Assembly: GCF_032062135.1 (NCBI RefSeq)
Contig: NC_092862.1
Location: 97,087,159 to 97,151,158 of the forward strand
Reading direction: 5' to 3'
From: Pyxicephalus adspersus
Lineage: Eukaryota > Chordata > Amphibia > Anura > Pyxicephalidae
DNA length: 64,000 nt
Shown here: piece after piece, positions 11,773 through 23,680 of the stretch
How positions within the stretch are numbered: the first letter of the stretch is position 1
Layout: every line of letters begins with the position of its first letter
Notes under the pieces: model-generated
Told to the model about the DNA's origin: nothing
The model's input: the letters and a program-made list of their open reading frames with translations, nothing else
The model's database searches: none
Translations under genes and position numbers: made by a program

Positions 11773-14700
11773 TCACTGTCCTGTCATTGGTGGCTATTCA
11801 TTTATATTGCCTGGAAACTCACTGAAAGGTTAACAGAAAAGACATTTATGAATGTGGAGAAAGGGTCATGTTTCAATTGCAACATCAACAAATTTCCTAT
11901 TCAGGTTGATCACTAAAACCCTCAAAAAAATTACAAAGGATATTAAGTTCTTGGAAAGACAAAGATGTCCATGCAAGGATAAGATCTCCACATTAGCTGC
12001 AGAATGGAAACCCAGAAGGTATAGCTATAATACCTATTGTAAAATGTAAGGTGTTTCCATTGCTGTTCATTGTCTTGGTCCCCATTGGGAGTATTTTAAT
12101 GCATATACATTTCTACATGAGGTGTAGTTTGTTGGGCTGACTCAGTAAACGAACAAGCTTTTATGTGTAATGCATGGCAATTCCCAAAGCAATACATTTT
12201 TGGGAAATGCAGAGCACAGTTGCAGTGGGAACTGGTCCTTGGCTAATCTTGGCTTAAAACATCATAAGCAACTTTCACTGAGGAGTGTGTAATATGCCTG
12301 GTTGTTACTACATTACATGCAATATGCAATATAACAGAATATTAGGGTATATTTTAGAGGATATATATATCTAATGGATATAAATAAACTGTAAACTTTC
12401 ATATGAATATTCCAAAAATTGATTAAACCCACCTCCAATCAAATGTAGTGAAGATCCTCTTTGTTTTAGTGACTTAAATTGTGAAGTTCAAACTGTGTAA
12501 AGATAAAAAATAAATGTAAATTCAAAAGCCAGTATATGCAAGGGTCTGTATAGTCAACATGGCTAGATAGTGAAGAGATGGATTATATGACTTTACAGAG
12601 CTTCTGACAACATATAGCAAGTTTTCAGATACAAACTTTAATTGCATGAAAGCACAATCAGGTTACATTAGAGGTTGCATGATATTAATAGGAGGATAAA
12701 CAGCTCACATTTTCAGAAGGAACATGGTAATGACAGCTCTGTTCATTTTTTTATGACAGATGTACATGGAATATGATTTTAACTAATCATTCTTTAACTA
12801 ACTTTTTATTCAAGGTGGGGAAAAGTAGATGAAAGAAAAAAAAAGACGTAACCCACAGTCTACCATTTACCTATTTATTTATTTATTGCATTTCATCCAT
12901 TTTTCCCACAAAACTATTAGGCAACTGTGAAAAAAATATACCTCAATTGAAGTCTCAGATATTTCTCTTTTTGACATGAAACTAAATTCAGTGCTGAAAA
13001 AAAAGATACTGTTAGAAGATTATCTTGTGTTTTTTTTATATTGATTGTCTTCCTGGAGAAAAAATAAAACTTCTCTTGTGATATTTTATTTTATCATAGC
13101 ATAACATTTAGAAAGTCTGTAAATGGCAAACCTTCCGTTTATAGAAATTCCCCATGACTCTAACAGCAGGCGGCCCTCAATATGCCCCCTCAGCACATTT
13201 AACCTCCCTGATTACCACCCAAGGGTGTAAACAAAGACATGTTGTCATGGTGACTATTCTTTAGACACACTAAAGAATGGCTATAGTAAAAAAATATTTT
13301 TTATGGCCAGAAAGTTATTAGACTTTGGTTTACTGAAGGAGTAGGCTGTGTGCACTTCACCCATTGTATTGTGCAGAAGGCACATTTTTCCTTAATTACT
13401 TGCTTTTGATGGTATATTTAGAGTGAATATAATCTACTCAGTAAGTGGACCTCCTATTCTTTTAGTAAACCAATAATTCTGAGTATTACAGAACCACACA
13501 GTTTAAAAGCTGCTTAAAGTAAAAGTGCTTAAACATTTATATACAGCACCCAAAGGGAAAACACCAGATTCACCACCATCTTCAGTGTTCTTTGAAAAAT
13601 AATAATTAACTGACAAATAATAATGAACTGAAAAATATGCATCAATGGAAACTGGACAATGGGGGTATTTATTAAAGATTAAGAAACATTTGGTAGTTAT
13701 TGTTGAAAACAAAGAACATCCTTTTTGCTCTCTAACCTCTACACATGTGAGAAGAGTTTTCAAAAATTGGTCAATATTATAATTTTCTACATACATGTGT
13801 TGATACATAATATATGGATTTTATGGTATATTTATGTTGGATAGAATTGTTTGTAATGTAAATATCCTTTCAACTATAGAACCGATTGCTCCTGAAGAAG
13901 TGGGCTAGTCCCACGAAACGCGTAGAGGTCATGTGTTTGTGTTCATTATATTTGTTTGTTTCAATGTTAATGATTTTTTATGTAATTTAATATTTTATAA
14001 GAATTTACATTAAAAGAAATATTTAATAGGAAATTACAATGTTTTTTGCTGGAACTGTCTGAATTTTGCCAACAAAGTCCCTTCAGTACTCTTTGTTTTC
14101 AACAATATTTGTCTATACCGGGATGTGGCAAGTACATTTTGTCTAAGGCAGGGTTGTTCCATGTTTCTCTTGATTAGTTTGACATGAATTGGCTTAGACA
14201 TGAATTAAAATCCAGCCCTAGTAACAAAGTGAAAAGGTTTTGCACCTTGTAGAGGGCTTTCACAAGACTCAAACATAGCTCATACTTTCTTAAACCTAAT
14301 ACAAATATGTCCAAGCACCCTTTAAATTTCTTGCTAAGCATGCATTTCTGATAATAGTAGTGATAACCGATCCATAGTGGAATAAAGTAAAAAATAAAAA
14401 AGTGAAATAAAGGAAAAATGGTTCTTGCTATTTTATCTTCATTAGGAATTTGTTTTTACTACATTTGCAGTTGAGATTAAAAAAAACAAAACAAAAAAAA
14501 AACATATAAGGAGAAGAGTCTTTATCTAAGTCTCTTTAAGTCATATGCAATCAGAGGTTTATTAACAACAAAGAACATTTATTTCCGCAAATTTGCTTTT
14601 TTTTAATTGATGTGTGCAGTAAACAAAATTTCAAAATTCAAACTAAACTATTAGGAAGAATCACTGCAATACATAACACTTAGTAACTTCTTAAAGGACA

Positions 14701-15313
14701 GGAAACTCATTTAGCTACCTACAAGATCTGTGTGTTTGATTGACCTTAACAATGTGTGATGTACACAAAGAAAAGGTGAACAAAAGAGAAAAACAAACAT
14801 ATATGTTAACCATTTCGGGGGCAGCTAAATCCAATCAACCACAGTGGCACCTTTTGGGGAAAAAAAACGCTAGTTTAAACCTAGCCTTAGAAAAAGAAGA
14901 ACATTTAATTTAGAGCAAATAAAAGTTAATTTTGATAACATATACACATATAATACATATATACATTTTAAAATTGATAAATGTATTCAAACTGTACCAT
15001 AGGATCTATGTATTGTACCTTTTGGTAGGTCTTACCTTTTGACTGTTAGTTTCAAGATTTTTAAGAAACTTCCTCTATTTGACTGCATTTATTTATGTTT
15101 ATTAGGAATCAGCTTATATTTATTAGGAATCAAGTAAATCTGGGTTTTATACATTTTTGATCTAACTCTTGATATTATCATTGTAGTATACAAAAAAAAT
15201 ATTTAAAATGTAAAGGACCCAAGTTAACAGGTAAACAAATGTAAGGGTTTTGTAAAATATTCCCCCAAATTACCACATTTTACCCATATAAATTTGTTTT
15301 TTTTTTAACTAAG
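11773..15313 (+). other. POU6F2 intron, AT-rich, mostly featureless
   Basis: No gene is supported. About 13197-13240 begins ttaacctccctgattaccacc, weakly like the end of the TTAA element at 16476, but no partner end was found. A compact hammerhead-like motif lies at 13889-13927 (listed separately). Homopolymer runs occur near 14481 and 15299-15306. Confidence 0.4.
13889..13927 (+). ncRNA. Hammerhead-ribozyme-like motif, possibly from a Penelope-like element
   Basis: The order of parts is CTC (13889-13891), CTGAAGA (13892-13898), one extra A, a 5-bp stem GTGGG/CCCAC with loop CTAGT (13900-13914), GAAA (13915-13918), CGCG, then TA and GAG (13925-13927), which pairs with the first CTC. This matches the hammerhead core CUGANGA, stem II, GAAA, a very short stem III, UH and stem I. 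Minimal stem III hammerheads are known in Penelope-like retroelements. The extra A at 13899 at the base of stem II departs from the consensus and may reduce or abolish cleavage. Confidence 0.4.
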
Positions 15314-15449
15314 AGACATTTTAAATGAATGCAGATACATTACAGGCCAGCCATTTACATCTACCCACAAACAATCTGATCTTAGCTAGCTTAATTTTCT
15401 TCTTCATCTTTCAATTCCTCAGCTTTAAGTGTTGTTCAGTTAGTTCATT
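15314..15449 (+). pseudogene. Decayed duplicate of the Ser-rich POU6F2 exon (pseudo-exon)
   Basis: This intronic stretch aligns collinearly with the real exon at 15611-15779, about 310-330 bp downstream. Shared parts in order are agacat, the block acatNacagg, codons reading TLQASHLHLPTN here against TSQANLLHLAHN in the exon, then a shorter Ser tract and SSALSVVQLVH here against SSALSVGQLVS. The reading frame is broken between the two halves by an indel. The donor GTAAGT of the real exon is replaced by TTAATC, so it could not splice in the same way. A T-run followed by aactaag precedes it, where the acceptor would be. I infer an ancient tandem duplication of the exon, now degenerate. Confidence 0.6.
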
Positions 15450-15610
15450 AATCCTATTAGAATGTAAACTAATGCCAAGAAATCCAATATCAACAAACAA
15501 GCAAAATGATGTAACATACATGGACAAAAGACACAATTGTGTTGCAATGATATGGTTATTATACCCTACACAAGTTATTTATGTTCATATTTTTACATTC
15601 TAATATATAG

Positions 15611-15779
15611 CTCCATCAACCAACACAGACATCGGTGGGCCCAGCAACATCACAGGCAAATCTTTTGCACCTGGCTCACAATCAGGCATCAATGTCTCAA
15701 AGTCCAGTCCGTCAAGCTTCCTCTTCTTCTTCTTCATCTTCCTCTTCTTCAGCTTTGAGTGTTGGTCAGTTAGTCAGCA
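15611..15779 (+). CDS. POU6F2: POU6F2 coding exon: Ser-rich linker upstream of the POU domain
   Basis: This 169-base exon starts in phase 0 and leaves one base over. It encodes LHQPTQTS, then SQANLLHLAHNQASMSQSPV, a run of 11 serines coded by mixed TCT/TCA/TCC codons, and ALSVGQLVS. It corresponds to the linker preceding the POU-specific domain. The donor is A|GTAAGT, which is strong. The acceptor (ttctaatatatag) has a poor pyrimidine tract. A degenerate copy of the exon lies just upstream at 15314-15449. The Ser tract is a low-complexity region likely to vary in length. Confidence 0.92.
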
Positions 15780-16475
15780 GTAAGTATTGCTGTTTACCAT
15801 TTTCTCTGTCTTTATGCCTTTGCATGTGCTCTTTGCTTGTTTCTTAAAGGTCTCTATGTCTGCCATTCTTAGGCTTCTATAGTAAACACACCAAACACAA
15901 TCATTTAAAATGTACTATAAGTTAAAACCACATCACATGTTTATATTTATATTATACTATAATACATAAAATGGTAACCTTACTATAACAATGAGCTTTA
16001 ATACCCATTATTTTGGTCACCTGGAGTAAACAAAATTCGACAGAATCTCATGAGAACCATGTATGAAATACAAATTAAAATATCTTCAATATTATAGGAA
16101 ACTTTAGTTCTAAAACTAAATTCTAAGACTTTTACATCCTGTTTGCAAAAAAAATCACAAAGAACTCTATTTGCTTAATGGAAGAAAGAGGGTTGTTTTG
16201 ACAGGTCCCACGACCATGCTCTACTACTAGATTTATTTTTATTTCTTATTTTTAATGTATGCAATTTTTATTCCATTCTCTTCAGTAGAACTCCTAAATC
16301 CTGTAATTTATGATAATCGGAAGTATCAAAGCTTTAAGGAAAAAGTCATGATTGCAAAATAAGCGGTCTACAGCATGTTTAAAGATGGTATAGAAGTCCA
16401 TAATGATTTTATGGGCGTTTTTAGGAAACTCTAGGCCTTAAGAGCAGGCATTTAAAATGAAAATTTTAAACACCT
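15780..16475 (+). other. POU6F2 intron, AT-rich
   Basis: No additional feature is recognised between the exon donor and the TTAA-flanked element. Confidence 0.4.
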
Positions 16476-17005
16476 TTAACCTCCTGGGCGGTTCATTTCT
16501 GTCCGGATTTATATGTCTAAAAGAGGTCCATTGTTTTTCATAAAAGTTTATTTTATAATATATTATATTAGTATGAGTATAATAAAGTGTGAAACACAAA
16601 ATCATCATTAATGAAAAAAAATAAATTTATTAATAAACCTTGATTTTGTGTTTCAAACTTTAATATACTCACACTATTATAATATACTGTAAAATACATT
16701 TTCATGAAAGACAATGTACTGCTTTTAGACATATAAATCCAGTGTATTGCATGCAATACATTTGAAATTCCCGCCGCGCCCCTAGTGGCGGCTGTAAGCG
16801 GCGATGTCACCGAAAACCCCCAGGGAAAGTCAGGGAATGTCAGCGCACTCGCCACTGGACGGATCGAGGAAGGGGATGCGGCCAGAGGAGGGCAGAACAC
16901 AAGAGGACGCTAGGGGACACGGATGGGACCAGGTTTTTTTTTTTTACTTTTTTAACTGTTTTATTTACCCCGAGTCACACTCGGGGTTACCGCTGGGGAA
17001 GTTAA
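16476..17005. mobile_element. TTAA-flanked MITE (piggyBac- or Kolobok-like target)
   Basis: Both ends carry TTAA (16476-16479 and 17002-17005). The left end reads TTAACCTCCTGGGCGGT, and the reverse strand of the right end reads TTAACTTCCCCAGCGGT, an imperfect inverted repeat of about 17 bases. The right part contains a small hairpin ccgagt/actcgg and a GC-rich block (16770-16930) that contrasts with the AT-rich left half. A TTAA target site is typical of piggyBac and Kolobok elements. No transposase is encoded. The plus-strand frame at 16804-17028 and the minus-strand frame at 16568-16900 are shadows. Confidence 0.75.
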
Positions 17006-18768
17006 ACTCCTCCATTTGTTTTCAATAGAAGCATTTTAAGGGGTTATACATGCTTATAAACATCTAAACAACACTTCTACTGAAATCAGTGGGAGAGTTT
17101 ACAAGTTTTTACAAGCAGTTAAAACATTTAAAAGTCAGCAAGGAGCATTCTCCTAAACACTCAAATGCCCTGGTGGAGACTAGCTCATTGGAATGCATGG
17201 GGATTTCACACATGGTTGTCATAGTTAAAAATTGGGGAAACAATTTATGTAGATTTAGGAGACTTTAAGGGTAAAGAATTGAATTGTTGTGTTAAACTGC
17301 TATTTTGTATCTTTTTTTAATGTTTAATGATGTTATTGTTTCCCAGCTTAAGTCCAAACAATGTTATGAATTGTTATCAAAGATTGTTAGTCTTTTGTTC
17401 TGTTGTATCATCATATTTTAACATAAATTAATAAAAACAATTCAATTCAATGTTTTATATATTTTTAAAACTGAGCTGTAAATAGAGCTACTCATATGAT
17501 TCTTTAAACCCTATTGTTAATGCAAATATAGGATTTAAATTAGGCCTTGACTAAGAATGACCAAGTGCAATGGCTTCATGATCAGGCTGAAGCAGAACTA
17601 AACCCAATATTACTCACCTGTCCCTATTTCATTGAGGGTGCTACCATCTTCTTCCTTCTTTCTTTCTTTGTTTACAATTATGACCACCTTCATTGGCCAG
17701 GCTGGGGATGACTTAACTCCTGTGCAGGAGCTTGGGAGTTCATTCTCTCCCAGCACCTGCAAGGGAAGGTGGGGTTGTCAAATATCCTTGGTGGGCAGCA
17801 ATCAGGCGGGTAAGAATACTTGTGGTAGAAGGGACATCATCTGTACCATTCTGCAAAAAACACCGGCCTAATTAACAATTTTCAAGGTGGGACTTTAGTA
17901 GCCTTTTTAACCCTAACATTTTAGTAACAACATTCGTACTGTGATTTCCTCCCATAGTGCATAGACTATTGCACCTGATATTTTGAGGCAGTCTCATGTC
18001 CAGGCTTAATATTGGCTTTTAAACTATCAGTATGTCCATAGCAGTGTTAGAGGAAACCCTTGCAATATTGCTAGAGAATGGTACTGGCAATGAATTCTAA
18101 ATATTTTTAAAAGTGCCTTGGTTAAACTGATGCCTTCAACACAGGCCATGTATCATTCATCTTTCTCTATGGCACTTCTATACTCACTTAAAACTGTGCT
18201 CCCCGTGTTCGCCCCACAATTTACAATGACCACAAACTGTTAACTTTACTGTACTATATTGAACTGTCAAATTAGTATTTAAATACTGCAATAAAATATG
18301 ATATATACTGGCTGCATTTTAGGAAGCTCGCTATTGCAGTACCTAATTTTTTGCCTGATAATTTGTAAATTGTAACAAATAAAATACCTTTAATCCACAT
18401 CTACAATGTCTCCTTCTGAGTTTCTACAAATACTCTTATAAGAAAGAAATCAACACGTTTGAGAACAGCTAAACAATGGTCATCCTAAAGTAGATTAAGT
18501 GCCAACTACCCCTTGCTTTTAAACCCTATACATACATTTTCCCTGCAGACTTCTAACCAGTCTAGTGACATCATGAAAGCTTCCTTTTTTTATTGGCAAT
18601 GGCAGAGTTTGGGCACTTGTAGTACTGTGAACCCAGGCTAAATGAGAACACCCCTCACCCCAATGAGATATTGGCAGTTGTACTGGTGCTTACAAAGCAT
18701 GTACAACTGGAATCTAACTGCACCCTAAACCACAGAGCCTTCTACTGGTAATCCAATAAAACACATAG
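17006..18768 (+). other. POU6F2 intron, AT-rich
   Basis: No gene or RNA is supported. The only open frame (17632-17871) shows no recognisable domain. No repeat boundary could be placed. Confidence 0.35.
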
Positions 18769-18989
18769 ACCCTGATTTACGAAAGCTCTCCAAGGCTGGA
18801 GAGAATACACTTTCATCAGTGAAGCTGGGTGATCCAGCAAACCTGGAATGGATCTGGTCCAGGATTCAAAACATTTGCTAGCAAAAGGCAAATGATTTTT
18901 AAACATCCATTCCATGTTTTCTGGATCATCCAGTTCACTTCTGAAAGTGTATTCTCTCCAGCCTTGGAGAGCTTTCATAAATCAGGGCC
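18769..18989. mobile_element. Foldback MITE, 'gatttat' family, copy 2 (best preserved)
   Basis: The left arm starts CCCTGATTTACGAAAGCTCT. The reverse strand of the right end starts CCCTGATTTATGAAAGCTCT, and both continue through the same CTCCAAGGCTGGAGAG block, so the terminal arms pair over more than 40 bases. The arms also contain cactttcatcagtgaagc on the left and a matching, more diverged stretch on the right, so nearly the whole element folds back. The flanks both include atag, a possible short target duplication. Confidence 0.85.
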
Positions 18990-21115
18990 ATAGTCTGCCA
19001 TTTAGCAAATGTTACACCTGTGCAAAAGGGATAGGAAATTGCAGGTTTAAATAAATAAAGTAATGATTATCCTAAAACTTTTGTTACTTTAAATTACTTT
19101 TTCATTGTTTTGCTTGAAATTTAAACAAACTAATTTTTTTGTCGTTTTTATCTTTAAATCACTGATTTTTGATAAAATTCTCTATCAGTCATATATAAAA
19201 AAAGAAATTTACCTTCTTTTGCCTTTTTCTTGCATAGAGCAGATTCACAGATTTTCAACAAAGGGTTATCTTGATCTGTTTTTTTTTAACAAGAACTGTG
19301 TCATTCTGATAACCAAATTGAAGAGAGAAGGCCATACTATGCCTGACCCTTTTGCTGTGTCTTCTTTGTCTGCTTACTTTCCCTTGTGTTTGTTTCTGCC
19401 TGCTTCTTATTGGCTATGTTCCTATATTTCATTGTTTACACCAAGCTGCTTTTGTGTGATCCTTGCTTGCCTTCTCCTTCATTTTCCACCTATTCCAAAC
19501 CACATTTGTATTTTTCTTTCTGATCTTTAAAAAGTAGGCATTTAAAAACATTCTAAAGCTCAGAAGTTATTAAAAATATAGGGAGGAGGTAGAGCTTAGG
19601 TCACTATGATTTAAATTATAAGGCCTTTTTATCTAGATGCATTTTTATTATTTGAATGTTGTAAAAGCGGAACTTTCAAAAGAAAACAAAACAAAGAAAA
19701 ACACCTTTTCTTGAAAAGCCTTTGATCCCTCTGCAGTCCATCAGTAAGACCATCCAGCTTCCTTCTTCTTTATGGTGTGGACGGGACAGTGGTCGCATCC
19801 ATCTTCTTTCTGCTTCTACCCATATCACCCAGTCCTTGTCTTCATGAAAATGTAAAAAAATGTAGCTCTCACTACACATGCATTTTACATTTCAGGGCCA
19901 TTTGAGCACCTTATGGCCAATCTCATTTAGCCACCCTTTTATATAATGTTAAAAATGTGATGATGGTCCACTTTAAAATAGATAGCAATCAGACATATTC
20001 AGTAAAAGTTGAAAACTGAACCTAGGTAACAAGTAGGAATACCTATCACCAGTATCAGCATATGTGTATAAGGTGAGGTTTTTTTTTTCTTGTTCAAATT
20101 ATGTTAAACAAAAATGTGTTTTTTTGCTGTGTTTTCTATATATAGTGGTCACTTTGTTTGTTATTGTTGACCACCAGTTGATGCCCTGATAAAAACACGT
20201 TACAACCTCTGGCCATCTGACACATTATTAGTGTTTGTTACACTCTTTACATGAAGACATTGTGCCATCTACTGGTGTCCAACAATAATCACAAAAGATC
20301 ATTTAGGAACAGGTGACCCCAAGCACAAAACAGACTCACCTGTAAAGGTGGGATAAAAAGTGTGATATTAATGTTTTCCCCTTTTAAATGAATGTTTTAG
20401 AAACAACACGCCATATGGGTGTATACCATTTGGTTTATAATTAAAATAGTGTACTCCTAATTTTTCAAATAAAATAAGTACCTGTGTTTATATTTAAGTT
20501 CATTTAAACCATTATATACCCTTTAGTTATTTCCTGCCCCATTCAGGTAGCCTGACTTCTTTTAGGGGTTTCTTAACTCCTACTTTAAACTTCCTACCTA
20601 GTAAAACGTCAGAAGGATAAATGAGGGGACATCTGTCCAATGGATAGCAGTAAAATCTGTCAGCTTCTGACTTCTGAAGTTTATCTAAAATGCAGAAATC
20701 AAAGGTAAAATTTTGGAACCATTTACTGATGGCATAAAAAATAAAACACTTTATAAATAAGCAGTAGGCATTACAAGTACTGGTATGCAGCATAAACTAA
20801 TACTGTGAGGCAAATTTATAAAGCAGTGCATCTGTCATTCACCAAACATTACAGATAAATGCACCAGGTACATGCAGATTTAATGCATTCCCCAGGAAAT
20901 TGTATCTGCAACGAATATTTGGTAATTGTCATATTCTCTACCTAATTTATATGACACATACTCTACATAACTGGACTACTGTTACTAATTACTTTAATAA
21001 AAGTATTAACCTAATTCTAGTGCTGCCAAAATGTCTGACATTTTTATGATTTCTGGTTTGGGTGTCTGAAACCCCAGACTGGTTAAACAAAATAATTTGG
21101 CTGGTGAAACAGATC

Positions 21116-21116
<1 letters not shown>
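18990..21116 (+). other. POU6F2 intron, AT-rich
   Basis: No gene is supported. The frames at 19105-19530 (+) and 20527-20793 (-) show no known domain and have AT-rich composition like their surroundings. Confidence 0.35.

Positions 21117-21206
<90 letters not shown>
21117..21206. repeat. (TA)n microsatellite, interrupted by GTGTGTG
   Basis: About 90 bases of AT dinucleotide with one interruption at 21166-21174. Confidence 0.95.
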
Positions 21207-21210
<4 letters not shown>

Positions 21211-21661
21211 CTGTATTTAGCTGCTTGCTAGGAGTTCAGGTTTAAAACAGATACTTGCTGTACATTTATGCGCAGTGATTATTCCTGTTTTCCAAAATAT
21301 CCTTTCTAGTCAAGGATCAGTTACTGGATAAAAAAAGAATTGGCTTCCAGCAGCTATGTCATTTCCCTTCATAAGTCCTAAATTGAGTGCATTATCTGGC
21401 ACCAAAGGAATCTTCCTCACCTAGTATGTATCTACAATTAGAGACAAAAGCTGCTTTGGCTACCGGCTTTCCTGAAAATGTAAACAATGAGAAAATATAA
21501 TGTGACAAGTACTATTTTTTTACTGGAACCTAACAGTAATAAAAAAGAACATTCAGCTTTCAAAATAAATAGAAGTAATCTTTGGCAATTGATTATGTAA
21601 TTGCACACTGTTGTATATTAATTTAATTTGCTGTCTTTATAACAATTTGGGAGAAAAATTT

Positions 21662-21987
21662 AGAGGTTAGCACTGTGGCCTTTGCAGCGCTAGGTTCCAG
21701 GTTCAAATCTCAGCCGGGACACTATCTGCATGGAGTTTGCAGGTTCTCCTTGTGTTTGCATGGGTTTCCTCCGGGTACTCTGGTTTCCTCTCACATCCCA
21801 AAAACATGCAGTTAGGTTTATTGGCTTCCCCCCAAATTGCCTTTAGACTGTATTAAAGACATATGACTATGGTATGGACATTAGATTGTGAGCCCCTTTG
21901 AGGGACAGTTAGTGATATGGCTATGGACCTTGTACAGCGCTGCGTAATATGTCAGCGCTATATAAATACTGTGTATTAATAATACCA
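21662..21987 (+). mobile_element. tRNA-derived SINE, 5'-truncated copy
   Basis: Same family as 867-1208: it shares gcactgtggcctttgcagcg, the B-box region ggttcaaatc, the central tgcatggagtttgcaggttc, and the tail gcgctatataaatactg. The A box is missing, so the copy begins just downstream of it. It sits about 180 bp upstream of the POU6F2 exon at 22165. Confidence 0.85.
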
Positions 21988-22164
21988 TTTATAAAAATAT
22001 TGGAACGCTAATGTGTAGCTCAGGATAACCAATCGAATGCCAACTGTCTTTTTTGGTATAATAAAGGAAAACATTTGGACAAATCACTACTTGCCAAATG
22101 AAAAAGTATAAACATATGTATCAGTAATACACCAGGTATTACATAAAGTGTTCCTTTTTTTAAG

Positions 22165-22333
22165 ATCCACAGACAGCCAGTGGCGAGGTTGATGGAGTAA
22201 ACCTTGAAGAAATACGAGAGTTTGCCAAAGCGTTTAAAATACGACGTCTTTCCCTTGGTTTGACGCAAACGCAAGTGGGACAGGCGTTAAGTGCAACGGA
22301 GGGTCCAGCCTACAGTCAATCTGCAATCTGTAG
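22165..22333 (+). CDS. POU6F2: POU6F2 coding exon: N-terminal POU-specific domain
   Basis: This 169-base exon begins with two bases completing a split Asn codon and ends with the first two bases of an Arg codon. It encodes PQTASGEVDGVNLEEIREF, then KAFKIRRLSLGLTQTQVGQA and SATEGPAYSQSAICR. This is the first part of the POU-specific (POUs) four-helix DNA-binding domain. The LGLTQTQVG turn and the recognition-helix start SQSAICR are characteristic of class VI POU proteins. The acceptor is ttcctttttttaag and the donor is AG|GTAAGG. It splices to 27345 (or 27237), completing the domain. Confidence 0.97.
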
Positions 22334-22970
22334 GTAAGGAATTTTGGGCTACATCTATTTCAGACCTCATTGTTTTGTGTTTTTTTTGCACGAGTATCTT
22401 CTTGTTTTGCATGTTTTACATTACATAAATATGAGCTGCAAAGATATATATCTATCGAAAAGCAAAACTTTAGTTACATTTCACATAATATAATGACTTC
22501 AAAAAAAAATGCTTAAAAACATTTCACAGCCTAAGTAAATATTACCACAAAATATTTATTAGTCCAGAAAATGTATTAGTCTGCACATATAATATACAAA
22601 AAACAACAGTTGACTGTACCCAATTGGCTATATATAGTGGTTCCTGGGTGCTTAATCCTAAAAACAGAGGAAATAGAATTAAAGTATTTGTACAGCAGTT
22701 CTCAATAAATACAACTGTTCCTCAAAGCCTATCCAAAAAACACAAACCTCCATCCAAAACCAATGCAAAGCTGATTTTTGGTTTACCAACCAAAAACGCA
22801 TATAGTACAAATGTATTTTCGTATTTAATGCATATATGTTTTGTTTTGATATTTTTTTTTTATTTAATAATGCCCAAGTACATTATATAAGGCTAAAACA
22901 AAACTGTGTTGCCACCCCTAGTAAAAGACAATTACCAAACATAATTATACCAATTATATTCGACTATATA
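22334..22970 (+). other. POU6F2 intron, AT-rich
   Basis: No feature beyond the exon donor at 22334 was recognised. Confidence 0.4.
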
Positions 22971-23313
22971 CAGGTTGACAATCAAAAATCCAGCAATCTC
23001 CTGACCTAAGGAGTGCCCGATTTTTGAAAATTCCATATTTTTTTTCATACTTACCTTCATACACAGACCAGCCTTCCTCTCGCAGCACCCGGGGACATCT
23101 GACACACTTCCAGGGAGCAGGCAGCAGGGACGTCTCAACCTGTATTTAGTGTAGCAAGCAAGACCTAACAGCTGTCTCCGCAGAACAGCGCCATGAAAAA
23201 ATAGTGGCCAAACAGTGTACTGCAGTCCCCGTATTGAAAATGCAATCCGAAATTCATGCCAGGAAACTGAGGGATCCGGATTATCGATGACCGGATTTTC
23301 AATTGTCAACCTG
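22971..23313. mobile_element. Tigger/pogo-like MITE with TA target duplication
   Basis: The element starts CAGGTTGACAATCAAAAATC, and the reverse strand of its right end starts CAGGTTGACAATTGAAAATC, each flanked by TA. The CAGGTTGA terminus and TA target are characteristic of Tigger/pogo-type Tc1/mariner elements. The terminal inverted repeat is about 28 bases. The minus-strand frame 22932-23309 is a shadow, and no transposase is encoded. Confidence 0.8.
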
Positions 23314-23618
23314 TACTATTATATCATATATTATTGTACTGTATACTAATAATATATATATACTTTATAATAATATTTTAATTGTAACTTTTCAAAAATT
23401 GTATTGCTTATTAGGCTGGTACAGTAAAGTGGACATTTAAAACAAAAGATAATATTTAGCATTCACTCACATTTTGGTGTAAGAATAAGCCCATAGGTAA
23501 ATAGTGTCTGTATTCTCTATTGAGGCACATAGATGTATTATTGAAACCCATAGCAGGTGCAGTTTAGTAAGATTATAGGGGTATACCCTTATATTAGCAT
23601 TTGTATTGTTCCTATTCC

Positions 23619-23621
<3 letters not shown>

Positions 23622-23677
<56 letters not shown>
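23622..23677. repeat. (TA)n microsatellite
   Basis: A pure AT dinucleotide run of about 56 bases in a POU6F2 intron. Confidence 0.95.

Positions 23678-23680
<3 letters not shown>

Noticed and set aside
13195..13245. Possible second TTAA element end (ttaacctccctgattacc)
   Set aside because: No inverted partner end could be found nearby, and the match is limited to the first dozen bases.
16568..17028. Open frames on both strands in the TTAA element
   Set aside because: They arise from MITE sequence. No transposase motif is present.
18742..18978. 78-codon minus-strand frame
   Set aside because: It lies within the foldback MITE and repeats as a frame in other copies of the element, so it is not a gene.
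19105..19530. 141-codon plus-strand frame in an intron
   Set aside because: It is AT-rich with a hydrophobic, low-complexity translation, no domain and no splice context matching the POU6F2 phases.
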